Part shown: positions 51,533 to 60,091 of the stretch, in pieces | How the letters are laid out: each line of letters begins with the position of its first letter | Numbering within the stretch: the first letter of the stretch is position 1 | Source: Streptomyces sp. R41 | GTDB taxonomy: Bacteria > Actinomycetota > Actinomycetes > Streptomycetales > Streptomycetaceae | Direction of reading: 5' to 3' | Length of the DNA: 64,000 bases | Assembly: GCF_041053055.1 (NCBI RefSeq) | Contig: NZ_CP163443.1 | Coordinates: 4,633,001-4,697,000 of the forward strand | Notes under the pieces: generated by a model | What the model saw: only the letters and a program-made list of their open reading frames with translations | What the model was told of the DNA's origin: nothing | Database searches by the model: none | Translations under genes and position numbers: made by a program

Positions 51533-52294
51533 TCAGGCCTGCTCGGTGGGGCGTACGAGCAGCTCGGCGACGGCCACGTGCCGGGGGCGGGTGACGATGT
51601 AGCCGACGGTGTCGGCGATGTCCTGGCTCTGCAGCCGCTCGATGTCGCCCAGGGCGGCGACGATGTGCTGCTGGATGACGTCGGGGTTGTGCGTACGCAG
51701 TTCGGTGTCGACGCTGCCCGGCTCGATGACGGACACGCGGACGTGCTGCCGTGCCAGTTCCTGGCGCAGTGCCTCGCTGAAGGCGCCGACGCCGAACTTG
51801 GTGGCGCTGTACACGGCGGACATGGCGTAGGCGTTGCGGCCGGCGAGCGAGCCGATGTTGACGATGTCGGCGACCTGACGCGGCTCCTCGGCGGCGGCCT
51901 TGACCAGGTGGGGGACAGCCGCGTGGGCGGTGTACATGAGGCCCATGAGGTTGATGTCGATCATGCGCCGCCAGTCGTTCAGGTCCGCACTGGGGGCGGG
52001 CCCGAGCAGCATGAGGCCGGCGTTGTTGACCAGCGTGTCCAGGCGGCCCAGGCCCTCGACGGTCCGCTCGACCGCTTCCGCGGCGGCCTGGGCGGTGGTG
52101 ATGTCGGCGGGCACGACCAGGGTCTTTCCACCGGCGCCGGTGATTTCCGCGGCGAGGTCGGTGAGCCGGTCCTCGCGCCGGCCGACCAGGGCCACGGCGG
52201 CGCCCTCGCGGGCAAGCTCCAACGCGGTGGCGTGGCCGATACCGCTGGATGCTCCGGTGACCAGGGCGACGGTTCCTTCAAGACGACGATTCAT
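51533..52294 (-). CDS. Short-chain dehydrogenase/reductase
   Basis: 253 residues from ATG 52294 (GAAAGG upstream). Classical SDR: VALVTGASSGIGHATALELA (NADP(H) site, with VGRRED), LVNNAGLM, catalytic Ser in NIGSLAGR and YSATK (Tyr/Lys), then VIEPGSVDTEL. Substrate unknown. Forms an operon with the DJ-1 gene and is divergent from a TetR, its probable regulator; the three look like a carbonyl/electrophile response unit. Confidence 0.9.
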   Translation of the reverse strand: MNRRLEGTVALVTGASSGIGHATALELAREGAAVALVGRREDRLTDLAAEITGAGGKTLVVPADITTAQAAAEAVERTVEGLGRLDTLVNNAGLMLLGPAPSADLNDWRRMIDINLMGLMYTAHAAVPHLVKAAAEEPRQVADIVNIGSLAGRNAYAMSAVYSATKFGVGAFSEALRQELARQHVRVSVIEPGSVDTELRTHNPDVIQQHIVAALGDIERLQSQDIADTVGYIVTRPRHVAVAELLVRPTEQA

Positions 52295-52422
52295 GGGTTC
52301 AGGCCTTTCGATGAACGGCCACGCTGCTGCGGGCCGTACGGGACAGGGGTAGGACGGCCCCATGAGTGGGGGCCGTCCGGGGTGGAGGCCGCTCGAGGCA
52401 GGGCCGAGGGCACAATGGGGAA

Positions 52423-53031
52423 GTGAGCAGCACTGGGCAGAAGACCACCGACAGCACGCGTCGAGAGACCAGGACCGAGGGAGAACTACCGCCTCGCGAA
52501 CGCCTGGTCCGCGCCGCGTCGCGGCTGTTCTACTACGAGGGCGTCCGCGCGATCGGCGTGGAGCGGCTGATCGCCGAGGCCGGGGTGACGAAGGCGACCT
52601 TCTACCGGCACTTCGCCTCCAAGGACGACCTGGTCGTGGCCTACCTGCTGACCAAGGACGCCTACTACAAGGCGGTGGCCGAACCACTGGCCGCCGGGCA
52701 CCCGCCCGCGGAGGCGATCGACCTGATCTTCGAGGCCATCGCCGAGCACGCCCGCGAGCGCGGCTTTCGTGGATCGCCGTTCCTGAACGCGGCCGCCGAG
52801 TACCCGGACGCCGACCATCCGGTCCGCGGCCTGGTGACGTCCCACCGGAACTGGATCCGCACCCTCTTCCAGGAGCTGCTCAGCCGGCTCGGCCACGCCG
52901 ATGCGGAGTCGGCCGCCGGTGCGTTGCTGATGCTGTACGACGGCGCGATGGCCGCCGGCTACCTGGACGACTCGACGGCCGCCCACAAGACCTTGCTGAA
53001 CGCGGTCCGGTTCATCCGATCGGAGGGCTGA
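52423..53031 (+). CDS. TetR family regulator divergent from the SDR
   Basis: 202 residues from GTG 52423 (GGGGAA upstream). DNA-binding part ERLVRAASRLFYYEGVRAIG, VERLIAEAGVTKATFYRHFASKDDL; ligand domain with RGFRGSPFLNAAAEYPDADH, as in TetR_C_33-type regulators of SDR and alkylating-agent response genes. Divergent from SDR-DJ-1 with 128 bp between them. Confidence 0.9.
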   Translation: MSSTGQKTTDSTRRETRTEGELPPRERLVRAASRLFYYEGVRAIGVERLIAEAGVTKATFYRHFASKDDLVVAYLLTKDAYYKAVAEPLAAGHPPAEAIDLIFEAIAEHARERGFRGSPFLNAAAEYPDADHPVRGLVTSHRNWIRTLFQELLSRLGHADAESAAGALLMLYDGAMAAGYLDDSTAAHKTLLNAVRFIRSEG

Positions 53032-53069
53032 CCCCAGCTGGGCCGCGCGAAACAGCGGCCCTCTGCGGG

Positions 53070-53088
53070 GCCCCGGCCAGGCCGGGGC
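53070..53088 (+). terminator. Terminator after the TetR gene
   Basis: GCCCCGGCC-A-GGCCGGGGC hairpin followed by a T-rich GGTTTGCTTT stretch, 38 bp after the TetR stop. The rest of the gap to 53398 has no gene I can support. Confidence 0.65.
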
Positions 53089-53398
53089 GCGGTTTGCTTT
53101 CATAGAACCTTTTTGATCTCTCTTCGACATGCACCGAGGCCCACCAGCAGTTCTCTGCATGGAGGCAGTCCCGCCCCAGAAGGCCGAGAAGCCATTCCCC
53201 ACGAGGTAGGAAGACCGGTCGTTCTCCCTGTCGACGATAGCCTCCCTCGGCGTCCGCGCGCCACTGGTCGACCCGTTTGTGGGATCCCTCACCGGTCCGC
53301 CGCCGGCTCTCGCCACCGGCCCAGAGGGCCGGCATTCCGGCCCTGAGCACGGCCACTCGCGCCGTCTACACCATGTGGGCCGGCTGGACAGCCCGCCC

Positions 53399-53421
53399 TG
53401 ACATCCACGAGTGACATCAAC
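53399..53421. promoter_or_regulatory. Candidate integrase arm-type site (right end, element 2)
   Basis: TGACATC-CACGAG-TGACATCAAC, third copy of the paired motif, 79 bp inside the last att copy. Confidence 0.6.
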
Positions 53422-53500
53422 GGCCCCGTAGCACGCAGGCACAGCCGCGCCCGGTCGAGGCCACCATGCAGCTCCATGGCCGAGCCTCACCGTGATCGAA

Positions 53501-53544
53501 CTCCTGAAGCCGGTGTCGCAGGTTCGAATCCCGCCGGGGGCACA
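53501..53544 (+). repeat. Diverged attR of element 2
   Basis: 44 bases matching the tRNA-Arg 3' segment with three mismatches. Also preceded by CATGGCCGAGC and GATCGAACTCCT, which occur before the 45308 copy. It marks the right end of an older insertion in the same tRNA. Confidence 0.85.
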
Positions 53545-53730
53545 GAACAAAGGGCCGGGCCACGACACAAAGGGCCGGCCCACGACGTACACGCCTTGAG
53601 GAGCTCTGTCATTCGGCGGCGGTCGGCTTGCGAGCCTTGTCCGGTCGCGATGCTGTTGATGCGAATGCGTCCCGACGCTCAGGGCCGCGGTGGCATCGGG
53701 CTGTCGGCCATGCGGGCGGAAGGACGAAGC

Positions 53731-54000
53731 ATGCCCATGCCGGGATTCATAGCGGGCCGCCGGCGTTGCGCCGCGGCGATCGCCACGGCGGTGACCTGTT
53801 CGACGGTGTTCACCGGGTCGGACCTCGCCGCCACCGGCGGCGCGCCGTCACCTTCCGTGCCCGCCCCGGAGTTGGACTGGAAACCCTGCGTCCAGGGCAG
53901 ACAGTTCGACTGCACGACCGCGAAGGTGCCGCTGGACTACCGCGACCCCCGCGGACGCACCATCGAGCTGGCAGTCGTCAAACGCAAGGCAACCGGCCCC
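53731..54000 (+). pseudogene. N-terminal fragment of a TAP-like alpha/beta hydrolase
   Basis: ATG 53731 follows AAGGACGAAG. Signal-like start (CAAAIATAVTCSTVFTGS), then PAPELDWKPCVQGRQFDCTT, AKVPLDYRDPRGRTIELAV and VVKRKATGP, the N-terminus of tripeptidyl-aminopeptidase-type exported hydrolases. The reading then leaves the family at about 54000, where GGPGGSG should follow. About 400 residues are missing. Confidence 0.75.
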
Positions 54001-54280
54001 GGACGGCGCGGGCCGCCGCGAGGATCTCCTCGTCCGTCTCCACCCCGGAGCCCGTCAGGACCTGGAGCAGCCGGGTCCGCCACACGTCGGGGTCCGTCTC
54101 GTACGCGTCCAGCACCCGTACGCCGTAGCCCCCGCTGTTGCCGCCACCCGCGACCAGCCTCCGGCGGACCGCCTCTCTCAGCCCGGCGTAGAGCTCGTGG
54201 ACGACTCCGCGCGCGGAGTCCGTGAGTCCGGCCGCCGCGCCTGTGGCGAACGCGGTGGCCACCAACTCCACTTCGGTCAC
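53978..54280 (-). pseudogene. N-terminal fragment of a conserved hypothetical protein
   Basis: GTG 54280 with GAAGGGAAG upstream. Reads MTEVELVATAFATGAAAGLT, DSARGVVHELYAGLREAVRR, TRLLQVLTGSGVETDEEILA, a start I associate with Streptomyces proteins that continue into larger effector or ATPase domains. The frame ends in the junction with the hydrolase fragment at about 54000, so it is probably truncated. The short protein could still be expressed. Confidence 0.55.
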
Positions 54281-54367
54281 TGGGACTTCCCTTCAGTTGT
54301 GCGGGTTGTGCGATGTCGTGTCCGTCACCATGGCCGGGGGTGCTGCAATGCTGATGAAATTCCGGTG

Positions 54368-54585
54368 ATGTACGGGAGCGGAGGCTTCGCGGTGGACGGG
54401 GGAACACCTCAGCGGCTTCGGATCGCGTTACTCGGGCCACTTTGCGCCTGGCGTGGCGAAACGCCGCTGGACCTGGGGCCGGTTCGGCGGCAGGCCGTAC
54501 TCGCCGCGCTGGTGCTGCGCGCGGACACGCGGGTGAGCCATGAGCAGTTGCTCGACGACCCGTGGGACGGGCAGCTGCCGGGGTC
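54368..54585 (+). pseudogene. N-terminal fragment of a SARP/AfsR-type regulator
   Basis: Reads RLRIALLGPLCAWRGETPLD, LGPVRRQAVLAALVLRADTR, VSHEQLLDDPWDGQLPGSG, the OmpR-like winged helix of BTAD-domain antibiotic regulators. Beyond about 54585 the sequence belongs to an unrelated gene on the other strand, and the BTAD domain is absent. Confidence 0.7.
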
Positions 54586-54589
54586 GGGT

Positions 54590-55071
54590 CCGCGGTCGGG
54601 GTCAGGCGCCGGTAGCTGTCGGTGTACCCCTCCCCCGGGTCCTCGCCGGTGCGCCCCGTGCCGTACTCGACGGACTCCGTCAGCGCCTTGGGCAGCGCCT
54701 TGAATCGTACGGGCGTGGTGACGGAGGCGCCGGGTCCGATGGCCGTGTCGAGTGCGCACAGCGCCTGTTTGACCTGGTCCTCGATGGTCGAGTAGGTGCA
54801 GCCCTCGACGGGCTCGGGGGAAGTCGAGTCCACGGGTCAGCCGTACCCGGAAGGTGACGCCGTCCGCGGCCGCCGTGCCGTTGTTGGTGATGGTCACCGA
54901 CTCGTCGTACGCCTCGCCGGGCTTGGGAGCGGTGCGCGGCAGAGTCGAGATCACCAGGTCGGGCCCGGCCTCCTCGGCGTGCGCCACGGGAGCGGCGGCT
55001 GCGGGAACGGCCGCGGCGATCGCGGCGGCGGCCACGACAGCCGCCGCTGAGGGGCGGATGTGCTGGCGCAC
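54590..55071 (-). pseudogene. Frameshifted, truncated exported protein
   Basis: GTG 55071 with GAGGAGAC upstream. Signal peptide (AAAVVAAAAIAAAVPAAAAP, VAHAEE), then DLVISTLPRTAPKPGEAYDE and VTITNNGTAAADGVTFRVRL, a DUF11/Ig-like repeat of secreted proteins. At about 54833 the frame must shift to continue into STSPEPVEGCTYSTIEDQVK and DTAIGPGASVTTPVRFKALP. The 3' end is lost at the SARP fragment. Confidence 0.7.
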
Positions 55072-55277
55072 GGTTGGTCTCCTCGTCGGGGCGGGAACGC
55101 CGACCCGGTGGAGTCGGGGGCGGCTCCGCAGCAGCCGAAACGGTGCCTTCCGGTGTCCGGCGGGCCCCGTCCGGGAGTGCCGGACTTGCCCTGGAGTGCG
55201 CTCCAAGGTGTTCGCTGGTGAAAGAAGCGCCGCGACGTCACGACGGAGCAGGCGAGGAGTTTCATGAGGAGCACGCC

Positions 55278-56102
55278 ATGACACAGAAGATCTGGTTCAT
55301 CACCGGTGCCTCACGCGGTTTCGGGCGGGAGTGGGCGATCGCGGCGCTGGAACGCGGCGACTCCGTGGCCGCGACGGCCCGCGATCCGTCCACGTTGGAC
55401 GATCTTGGCGCGACCTACGGAGAGCGGCTCCTGCCCCTGCAACTCGACGTCACGGACCGCGACGCCGACTTCGCCGCCGTGCGGCAGGCGCACGAGCGGT
55501 TCGGGCGCCTCGACGTGGTGGTCAACAACGCCGGCTACGGCCACTTCGGGATGGTCGAGGAGCTCACCGAGGCGGAGGCCCGCGCGCAGCTGGAGACCAA
55601 CCTGTTCGGCGCACTGTGGATCACCCAGGCGGCACTGCCGTTCCTGCGCGAGCAGGGCAGCGGCCACATTCTGCAGGTCTCTTCCATCGGCGGGATCAGC
55701 GCGTTCCCGCTCGTCGGCATCTATCACGCGTCGAAGTGGGCGCTCGAAGGGATCAGCCAGGCGCTGGCCCAGGAAGTGGCGCAGTTCGGCATCAAGGTCA
55801 CGCTGATCGAGCCCGGTGGGTTCGCGACCGACTGGGCCGGCTCCTCGTCGAGCACGTCCGAGCAGTTGCCGGCGTACGCCAAGTTCCATGAGCAGGTGCA
55901 GGAGCAGCGCCGCGAGCGCGTCGGCACCCCGGGCGACCCGCAGGCGTCCGCCGCGGCCGTGCTGGAGATCGTGGATGCCGACGAGCCGCCGCTGCGCTGC
56001 TTCTTCGGTACGGCACCCCTGGGTATCGCCAAGGCCGACTACGAACGGCGTCTGGCGACATGGGAGAAGTGGCAGCCGGTGGCGGAGCTGGCGCAGGGCT
56101 GA
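55278..56102 (+). CDS. SDR family oxidoreductase
   Basis: 274 residues from ATG 55278 (GAGGAGC upstream). KIWFITGASRGFGREWAIAA (nucleotide site), LDVTDRD, VVVNNAGYGHFG, catalytic Ser in VSSIGG and YHASK (Tyr, Lys), then LIEPGGFATDW. The 'GxGxE/F' classical type with a C-terminal extension found in many Streptomyces oxidoreductases. Substrate unknown. Followed by a repeat array. Confidence 0.9.
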   Translation: MTQKIWFITGASRGFGREWAIAALERGDSVAATARDPSTLDDLGATYGERLLPLQLDVTDRDADFAAVRQAHERFGRLDVVVNNAGYGHFGMVEELTEAEARAQLETNLFGALWITQAALPFLREQGSGHILQVSSIGGISAFPLVGIYHASKWALEGISQALAQEVAQFGIKVTLIEPGGFATDWAGSSSSTSEQLPAYAKFHEQVQEQRRERVGTPGDPQASAAAVLEIVDADEPPLRCFFGTAPLGIAKADYERRLATWEKWQPVAELAQG

Positions 56103-56135
56103 GCTCAGGACCGAGCGCGGGGCCGGCAGCGGGCC

Positions 56136-56297
56136 GGCAGGCACAGCGGAAGCGGACCGGCAGGCACGGCGAGAGCGGGCCCGGCAGGCACAGCGGAAAC
56201 GGACCGGCAGACACAGCAAAAGCGCGCCGGCAGACACAGCGGAAACGGACCGGCAGACACAGCAAAAGCGCGCCGGCAGACACAGCGGAAGCGGGCC
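56136..56297. repeat. 23-bp tandem repeat, seven copies
   Basis: Units like GGCAGACACAGCGGAAACGG plus ACC, about 23 bases, with two alternating versions (GCGGAAACGGACC and GCAAAAGCGCGCC), so a 46-bp higher-order unit is visible. Lies between the SDR and the FemAB-like gene, which converge. Confidence 0.8.
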
Positions 56298-56360
56298 GGG
56301 CGTTGTACGGCTCGGCCCGGCGCCTCTCGTCGCCTCTTTCGTCCGAGTGGGGAAGCCTGG

Positions 56361-57479
56361 TCAGCGTGCGCGCGGGCCCGCTCCGCCGGAGCCCGCCCGG
56401 CCCGACGTGCGCAGTGTGCCGACCGTCTTCAGCAGCCGGTCGGCCGGGTCGCGCAGCCTGGGGTGGGCCAGGACCGTGTTCCGCAGGCCGCGTACCGGCC
56501 TGCGCCAGAGCCGGTGCGCCGCCGCCACCGGGTGGGGGCGGATCGCGAACCCTTCTCCCACGCGCAGTTCGCGGGTCTTCAGCCAGTCCTTCCACTCCTT
56601 GTCGCCGCGCCCCAGATCCATGAGCCGTACGCCGTCCCGGCCCGCGGCCTCGGCCATCCGCAGGTGCATGATCAACCCGGGCGAGTAGTAGCGGAGTTCA
56701 GGGTCGTACGCGGTGAACCAGGCCGCGAACAGCGTGCGCGACGTCGGTCCGAAGTGCGCGGCCACCGGGCGGTCGCCGGCGTACAGGACGGACAGCACGC
56801 CGGTGAAGTGCTCTTCGCGGACGTCGAACAGATGGTCCACCAGGTCCACGATCCACGGCCGCGCGAACCGGTCCATGCGTCCCGTCCTGCGGTACTGGGC
56901 GGACTTCCACTTCATGAGTGTGCGCAGCACGTGCGGATCACGCTCGTCGTAGACGAACCGCATCTCTCCCAGGTCGCGCCCCAGCCGGCGTTCCTTCTTC
57001 AGCGTCGTCTTGGCCAGCCCCGGGTACGCGCCGCGCAGCCACTCCGCGTAGCTGCCGTGGCCGCCGTCCTTCAGATCGATGGCCGGTGAGGCGAAGGTGC
57101 CCGTGGCGTATCTGCCGAAGGGCTTCTGCTCCTCGACGAGATGGTCGAACTCGAAGACGGACAGCCCGCAGGCCCGCAGCAGTTCCTGGGTGTCCCAGGT
57201 GACTCCGGGGCGGTGCACGAGGGCCTGGCAGTCGGACAGGCCGAGACCGATGGCCCGGCCGACGCCGAAGGAGTTGCGCTCGTACGGGAAGAAGCCCACG
57301 GGCTCACCGCCCTCGTGCAGGACCGCCACCCGCGCCCCACCGCGGTACCTGCCGACCCCGACCGCGAACTCCGGCGCCAGGAAGGGGTTTGCGTAATCGG
57401 GCGACTCGTCCATCGCCCGGTGCCACGCCCGGCGAAGCGGAATATCCAGCTCCTCGGGTCTGTGGATGGTGATGTCCAC
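56361..57479 (-). CDS. FemAB/CelD-like GNAT family acyltransferase
   Basis: 372 residues from GTG 57479. Two GNAT-like halves, as in the Acetyltransf_6/BcsL family: YANPFLAPEFAVGVGRYRGG, AVLHEGGEPVGFFPYERNSF in the first; YAGDRPVAAHFGPTSRTLFA, YDPELRYYSPGLIMHLRMAE and RLMDLGRGDKEWKDWL in the second. Members are linked to cell-envelope polysaccharide or peptide modification. The ribosome site is weak. No partner gene is nearby. Confidence 0.85.
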   Translation of the reverse strand: MDITIHRPEELDIPLRRAWHRAMDESPDYANPFLAPEFAVGVGRYRGGARVAVLHEGGEPVGFFPYERNSFGVGRAIGLGLSDCQALVHRPGVTWDTQELLRACGLSVFEFDHLVEEQKPFGRYATGTFASPAIDLKDGGHGSYAEWLRGAYPGLAKTTLKKERRLGRDLGEMRFVYDERDPHVLRTLMKWKSAQYRRTGRMDRFARPWIVDLVDHLFDVREEHFTGVLSVLYAGDRPVAAHFGPTSRTLFAAWFTAYDPELRYYSPGLIMHLRMAEAAGRDGVRLMDLGRGDKEWKDWLKTRELRVGEGFAIRPHPVAAAHRLWRRPVRGLRNTVLAHPRLRDPADRLLKTVGTLRTSGRAGSGGAGPRAR

Positions 57480-58164
57480 CTCAGATCAACCCCCGTTCCG
57501 CAGACTCCGCGAGGGACGTACTGGTCGCGGCGCAGGCCTTAAGGCGTGTGGATCACTGTGCATGGATCGAATGGATCGCGTGGATCGCATGGGCGACCGC
57601 TCCCCCCAATTTCCCCCACGACGCGCTGTCCGCGTCCTGCCACTTCTTTGGCTATCCCCTGAACCACACCGTGTACGCGCTCGTTCCACGGTCGCCGACC
57701 GAGACTCGAACTGTCCAGCGGGGCTCAAACGTCGCGAAACAGTACGCACGCTGTCAAGAGTGTCTGAGGTAACGGAAGCGTGCGGATCGGGTGAGCCGGT
57801 CCGCTCAGGGCCGTGCGACCCGCGACTCCCGGCCCTCCAGCCGCCTGCTGGACCCGGCGCCCTGCTCGGCGGGCCACCGCGGTGCCGTCGGCCTGCCGCG
57901 GGGCGCGGTCCGCCCAGGCCGCACCCTGTTGGAGCAATGGGCCTATCAGCAGCCCTACACCTCACCCGCCAATCAGCAAGGCCATAAACGACTCATAGGA
58001 CGGAATAGGCTTGGTCAATAATGAAATATTCGACAACCCTACGCAACCCATCGTCAGACATTCACCACCTTTGTAGTGCAATCCAATATCCACAGTGATC
58101 GATTGCCGCTGGCAGAAGAATTACCCTGAACGCCCGTTACCTCACTGCCGGTTACGTCCGTTAG
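57480..58164. other. Long intergenic stretch without a gene
   Basis: 685 bp. A 9-bp TGGATCGNN repeat (four units) at about 57554-57588 is the only structure seen. The last 200 bp are AT-richer and probably hold the promoter of the small gene that follows. No frame has a convincing start and codon use. Confidence 0.5.
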
Positions 58165-58422
58165 GTGGTCGTGACTTGGAAGGAAAAGTCCCTAGCTGAG
58201 GTTCGTTCAGCTCTCCGCCGCCGGGAAGACCCTGAAGAGCAGGCACACTTCAACCACTGTTCGGACCTGCTTGAGGACTTTCTCAAGACAATCAGCCGAA
58301 TGGAGAACGAATACCTGCGAGCCTCCACAGACGGGAATGTCATCACCAGCGCGGTCGCCGATGGCTCCAAGGCCCATGCCTTGGATGGAACGTTCCGGAC
58401 CAGGCTGCGCGGGAGCCGGTGA
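58165..58422 (+). CDS. Small hypothetical protein coupled to DUF2637-like gene
   Basis: 85 residues. GTG 58165 or GTG 58171 may be the start. Polar and helical: TWKEKSLAEVRSALRRREDP, HFNHCSDLLEDFLKTISRME, NEYLRASTDG. It stops in TGATG with the next gene, so the two are translated together. Unknown function; a partner of the membrane protein is likely. Confidence 0.65.
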   Translation: MVVTWKEKSLAEVRSALRRREDPEEQAHFNHCSDLLEDFLKTISRMENEYLRASTDGNVITSAVADGSKAHALDGTFRTRLRGSR

Positions 58423-59147
58423 TGAACAGGAGTCAGAACGAACCAGGTCTTCACGACACGCAGTTCGGACTGGGAGCCGACCAGACGTGGGCAGGCCAGT
58501 ATCCCTACGACCACGAGCTGTTCGAGGCGGATCGCATCTTGCACATCCCCCAACCGGCGGTCGCGGCGAACGAATGGGATCCGGCCGAAGAGCTGGCCGA
58601 GATACTCGGCGCGGCGACCACCATGGATCCCTCCGTTCCCCTGGTGGACGACTATGGGCCCCCGCGCCACCGGGTCGATCGACGACGGCCACAGCCGGCC
58701 CGGTTCCTCGTCGGGCGGCGCAAAGTCATCCCTGTCGCGATCCTGGTGGCCATAATCACCGCCTGCTCGGTGACCATGCTGGGCTGGTCCCTCTCGTATT
58801 CATATAATCAACTACGTGCTATCGCTTTGTCGGTGGAGCCGCGCAACCTGGCGAAATGGTGGCCGCTGACCGTATATGGGCCGTGGCTCGTGGCAGGTCT
58901 GTCCATCCTGCGGGCATCCGTTCAGCGCCGACCCGCTCGCCGGTCCTGGACCGTCATGCTGATCTCTTCCGCAACGGCTGTGGCCCTGTGCGTAGGCCAG
59001 TCCCCGCACTCCGTACTGGCCATGGTGATCGTCGGAATTCCACCTATTACCGCCCTGGTCTGCTTCCGGGAGCTGGTCGGGCAGATGGCGTCCCCGAACG
59101 GCCCTCGCCACGCCACTCATAGCGTGAAACAGTCCAACGACGGATGA
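58422..59147 (+). CDS. DUF2637-like four-segment membrane protein
   Basis: 241 residues. A polar, acidic N-terminus of about 90 residues (HIPQPAVAANEWDPAEELAE) is followed by four hydrophobic segments: VIPVAILVAIITACSVTMLG, WPLTVYGPWLVAGLSILRAS, SWTVMLISSATAVALCVGQS and SVLAMVIVGIPPITALVCFR. This is the arrangement of DUF2637/SpdB2-type proteins, here outside a complete conjugative element. The ATG overlaps the previous stop. Confidence 0.75.
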   Translation: MNRSQNEPGLHDTQFGLGADQTWAGQYPYDHELFEADRILHIPQPAVAANEWDPAEELAEILGAATTMDPSVPLVDDYGPPRHRVDRRRPQPARFLVGRRKVIPVAILVAIITACSVTMLGWSLSYSYNQLRAIALSVEPRNLAKWWPLTVYGPWLVAGLSILRASVQRRPARRSWTVMLISSATAVALCVGQSPHSVLAMVIVGIPPITALVCFRELVGQMASPNGPRHATHSVKQSNDG

Positions 59148-59347
59148 CGACAGCGCCCGGCCGGGATGCGTTCCTGGGCCGGGTGCTGTTCCGGAATCGC
59201 CGAAGCGTGGTTCCGCACCGCCACCACGGGTCGCAGAGTCGCCCCTCGGGTACGCGAACGACCTTATGCGCACACACTGAAGGACGTCGCTCCCAACACG
59301 CGACCGTCCCCCGGCTGCGCTGCGACCCGCACCCGTGTGCGCCGGCG

Positions 59348-59971
59348 TCAGCGGGCCTTTGCCCAGCCGTGCTCCAGGACGGCGAACGCCGCGCGTACCG
59401 CCTCCTCCCGGTCCGGGTGGTTCTCGGCGATCGTCGGGGCGTCGAGGGCGAAGCGGGCCAGAGCCGCGCAGGTGAGGTCGGAGGCGGGGGCACCCGACTC
59501 CTCGGCGATCGCGCGCGTCAGCGCCGTCTCGTGGCGCATCCACATGCGGTGGGCGTACTCGCGCAGGGCCGGGGTGTTCTCGACCAGGTCGAGGAAGGCG
59601 ACGAAGCGAGGGTCCTTGCGGGCCGCGCCCGAGCGGATGCGGAGGATGCCCTCGCAGAGTGCCGCCGGGATCGACCGGCCCGGGGCACGGTCGCGCACGG
59701 AGGCGACGAGGGCGGCTTCCTGGTCGGCGTCCTCGTCGAAGACCAGGGCCTCCTTGCTCGGGAAGTGCTTGAAGAGGGTCGTCGTGGAGACGTCGGCGGC
59801 GTCCGCGATGTCCTTGACGCCCACCTGGTCGTAGCCGCGCTCCAGGAACAGGGTCAGGGCCGCGTCCGCCAGAGCCTGGCGGGTGGCGGCCTTCTTGCGT
59901 TCCCGGCGCCCCACCGGCACGTCCTTCTCGGTTCCCGTCACGGCTCCTGCCCCGGTCCCTGTCTCCGTCAT
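59348..59971 (-). CDS. TetR family regulator divergent from MFS exporter
   Basis: 207 residues from ATG 59971. DNA-binding domain RRERKKAATRQALADAALTL, FLERGYDQVGVKDIADAADV, STTTLFKHFPSKEALVFDED, followed by a MftR_C-like ligand domain. Divergent from the MFS gene with 120 bp between, so it probably represses it. This exporter and the following P450/cyclodipeptide synthase may form one unit. Confidence 0.9.
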   Translation of the reverse strand: MTETGTGAGAVTGTEKDVPVGRRERKKAATRQALADAALTLFLERGYDQVGVKDIADAADVSTTTLFKHFPSKEALVFDEDADQEAALVASVRDRAPGRSIPAALCEGILRIRSGAARKDPRFVAFLDLVENTPALREYAHRMWMRHETALTRAIAEESGAPASDLTCAALARFALDAPTIAENHPDREEAVRAAFAVLEHGWAKAR

Positions 59972-60020
59972 GGGGCGAGTCTAGCTGCTGGGTTGCCTCG
60001 ATTCAAAAGTTGAGTCGTTG

Positions 60021-60033
60021 CACTTATTTAGTG
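60021..60033. promoter_or_regulatory. Possible TetR operator before the MFS gene
   Basis: CACT-TATTT-AGTG in the TetR/MFS divergent region, beside AAGT-N11-ACTT. Short arms; position makes it the likeliest TetR binding site. Confidence 0.4.
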
Positions 60034-60091
60034 GGTGTGCTTTTGTGGGGAGGGTTCACCTCCCCATCCACCCCTGAAGGAGTGATCAGCC

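Noticed and set aside
53501..53544. Third tRNA-Arg gene
   Set aside because: Same as the other att copy and with mismatches in the T-arm; no 5' half.
56136..56297. 23-bp repeat considered as a CRISPR array
   Set aside because: Units abut directly and alternate between two versions; there are no spacers.
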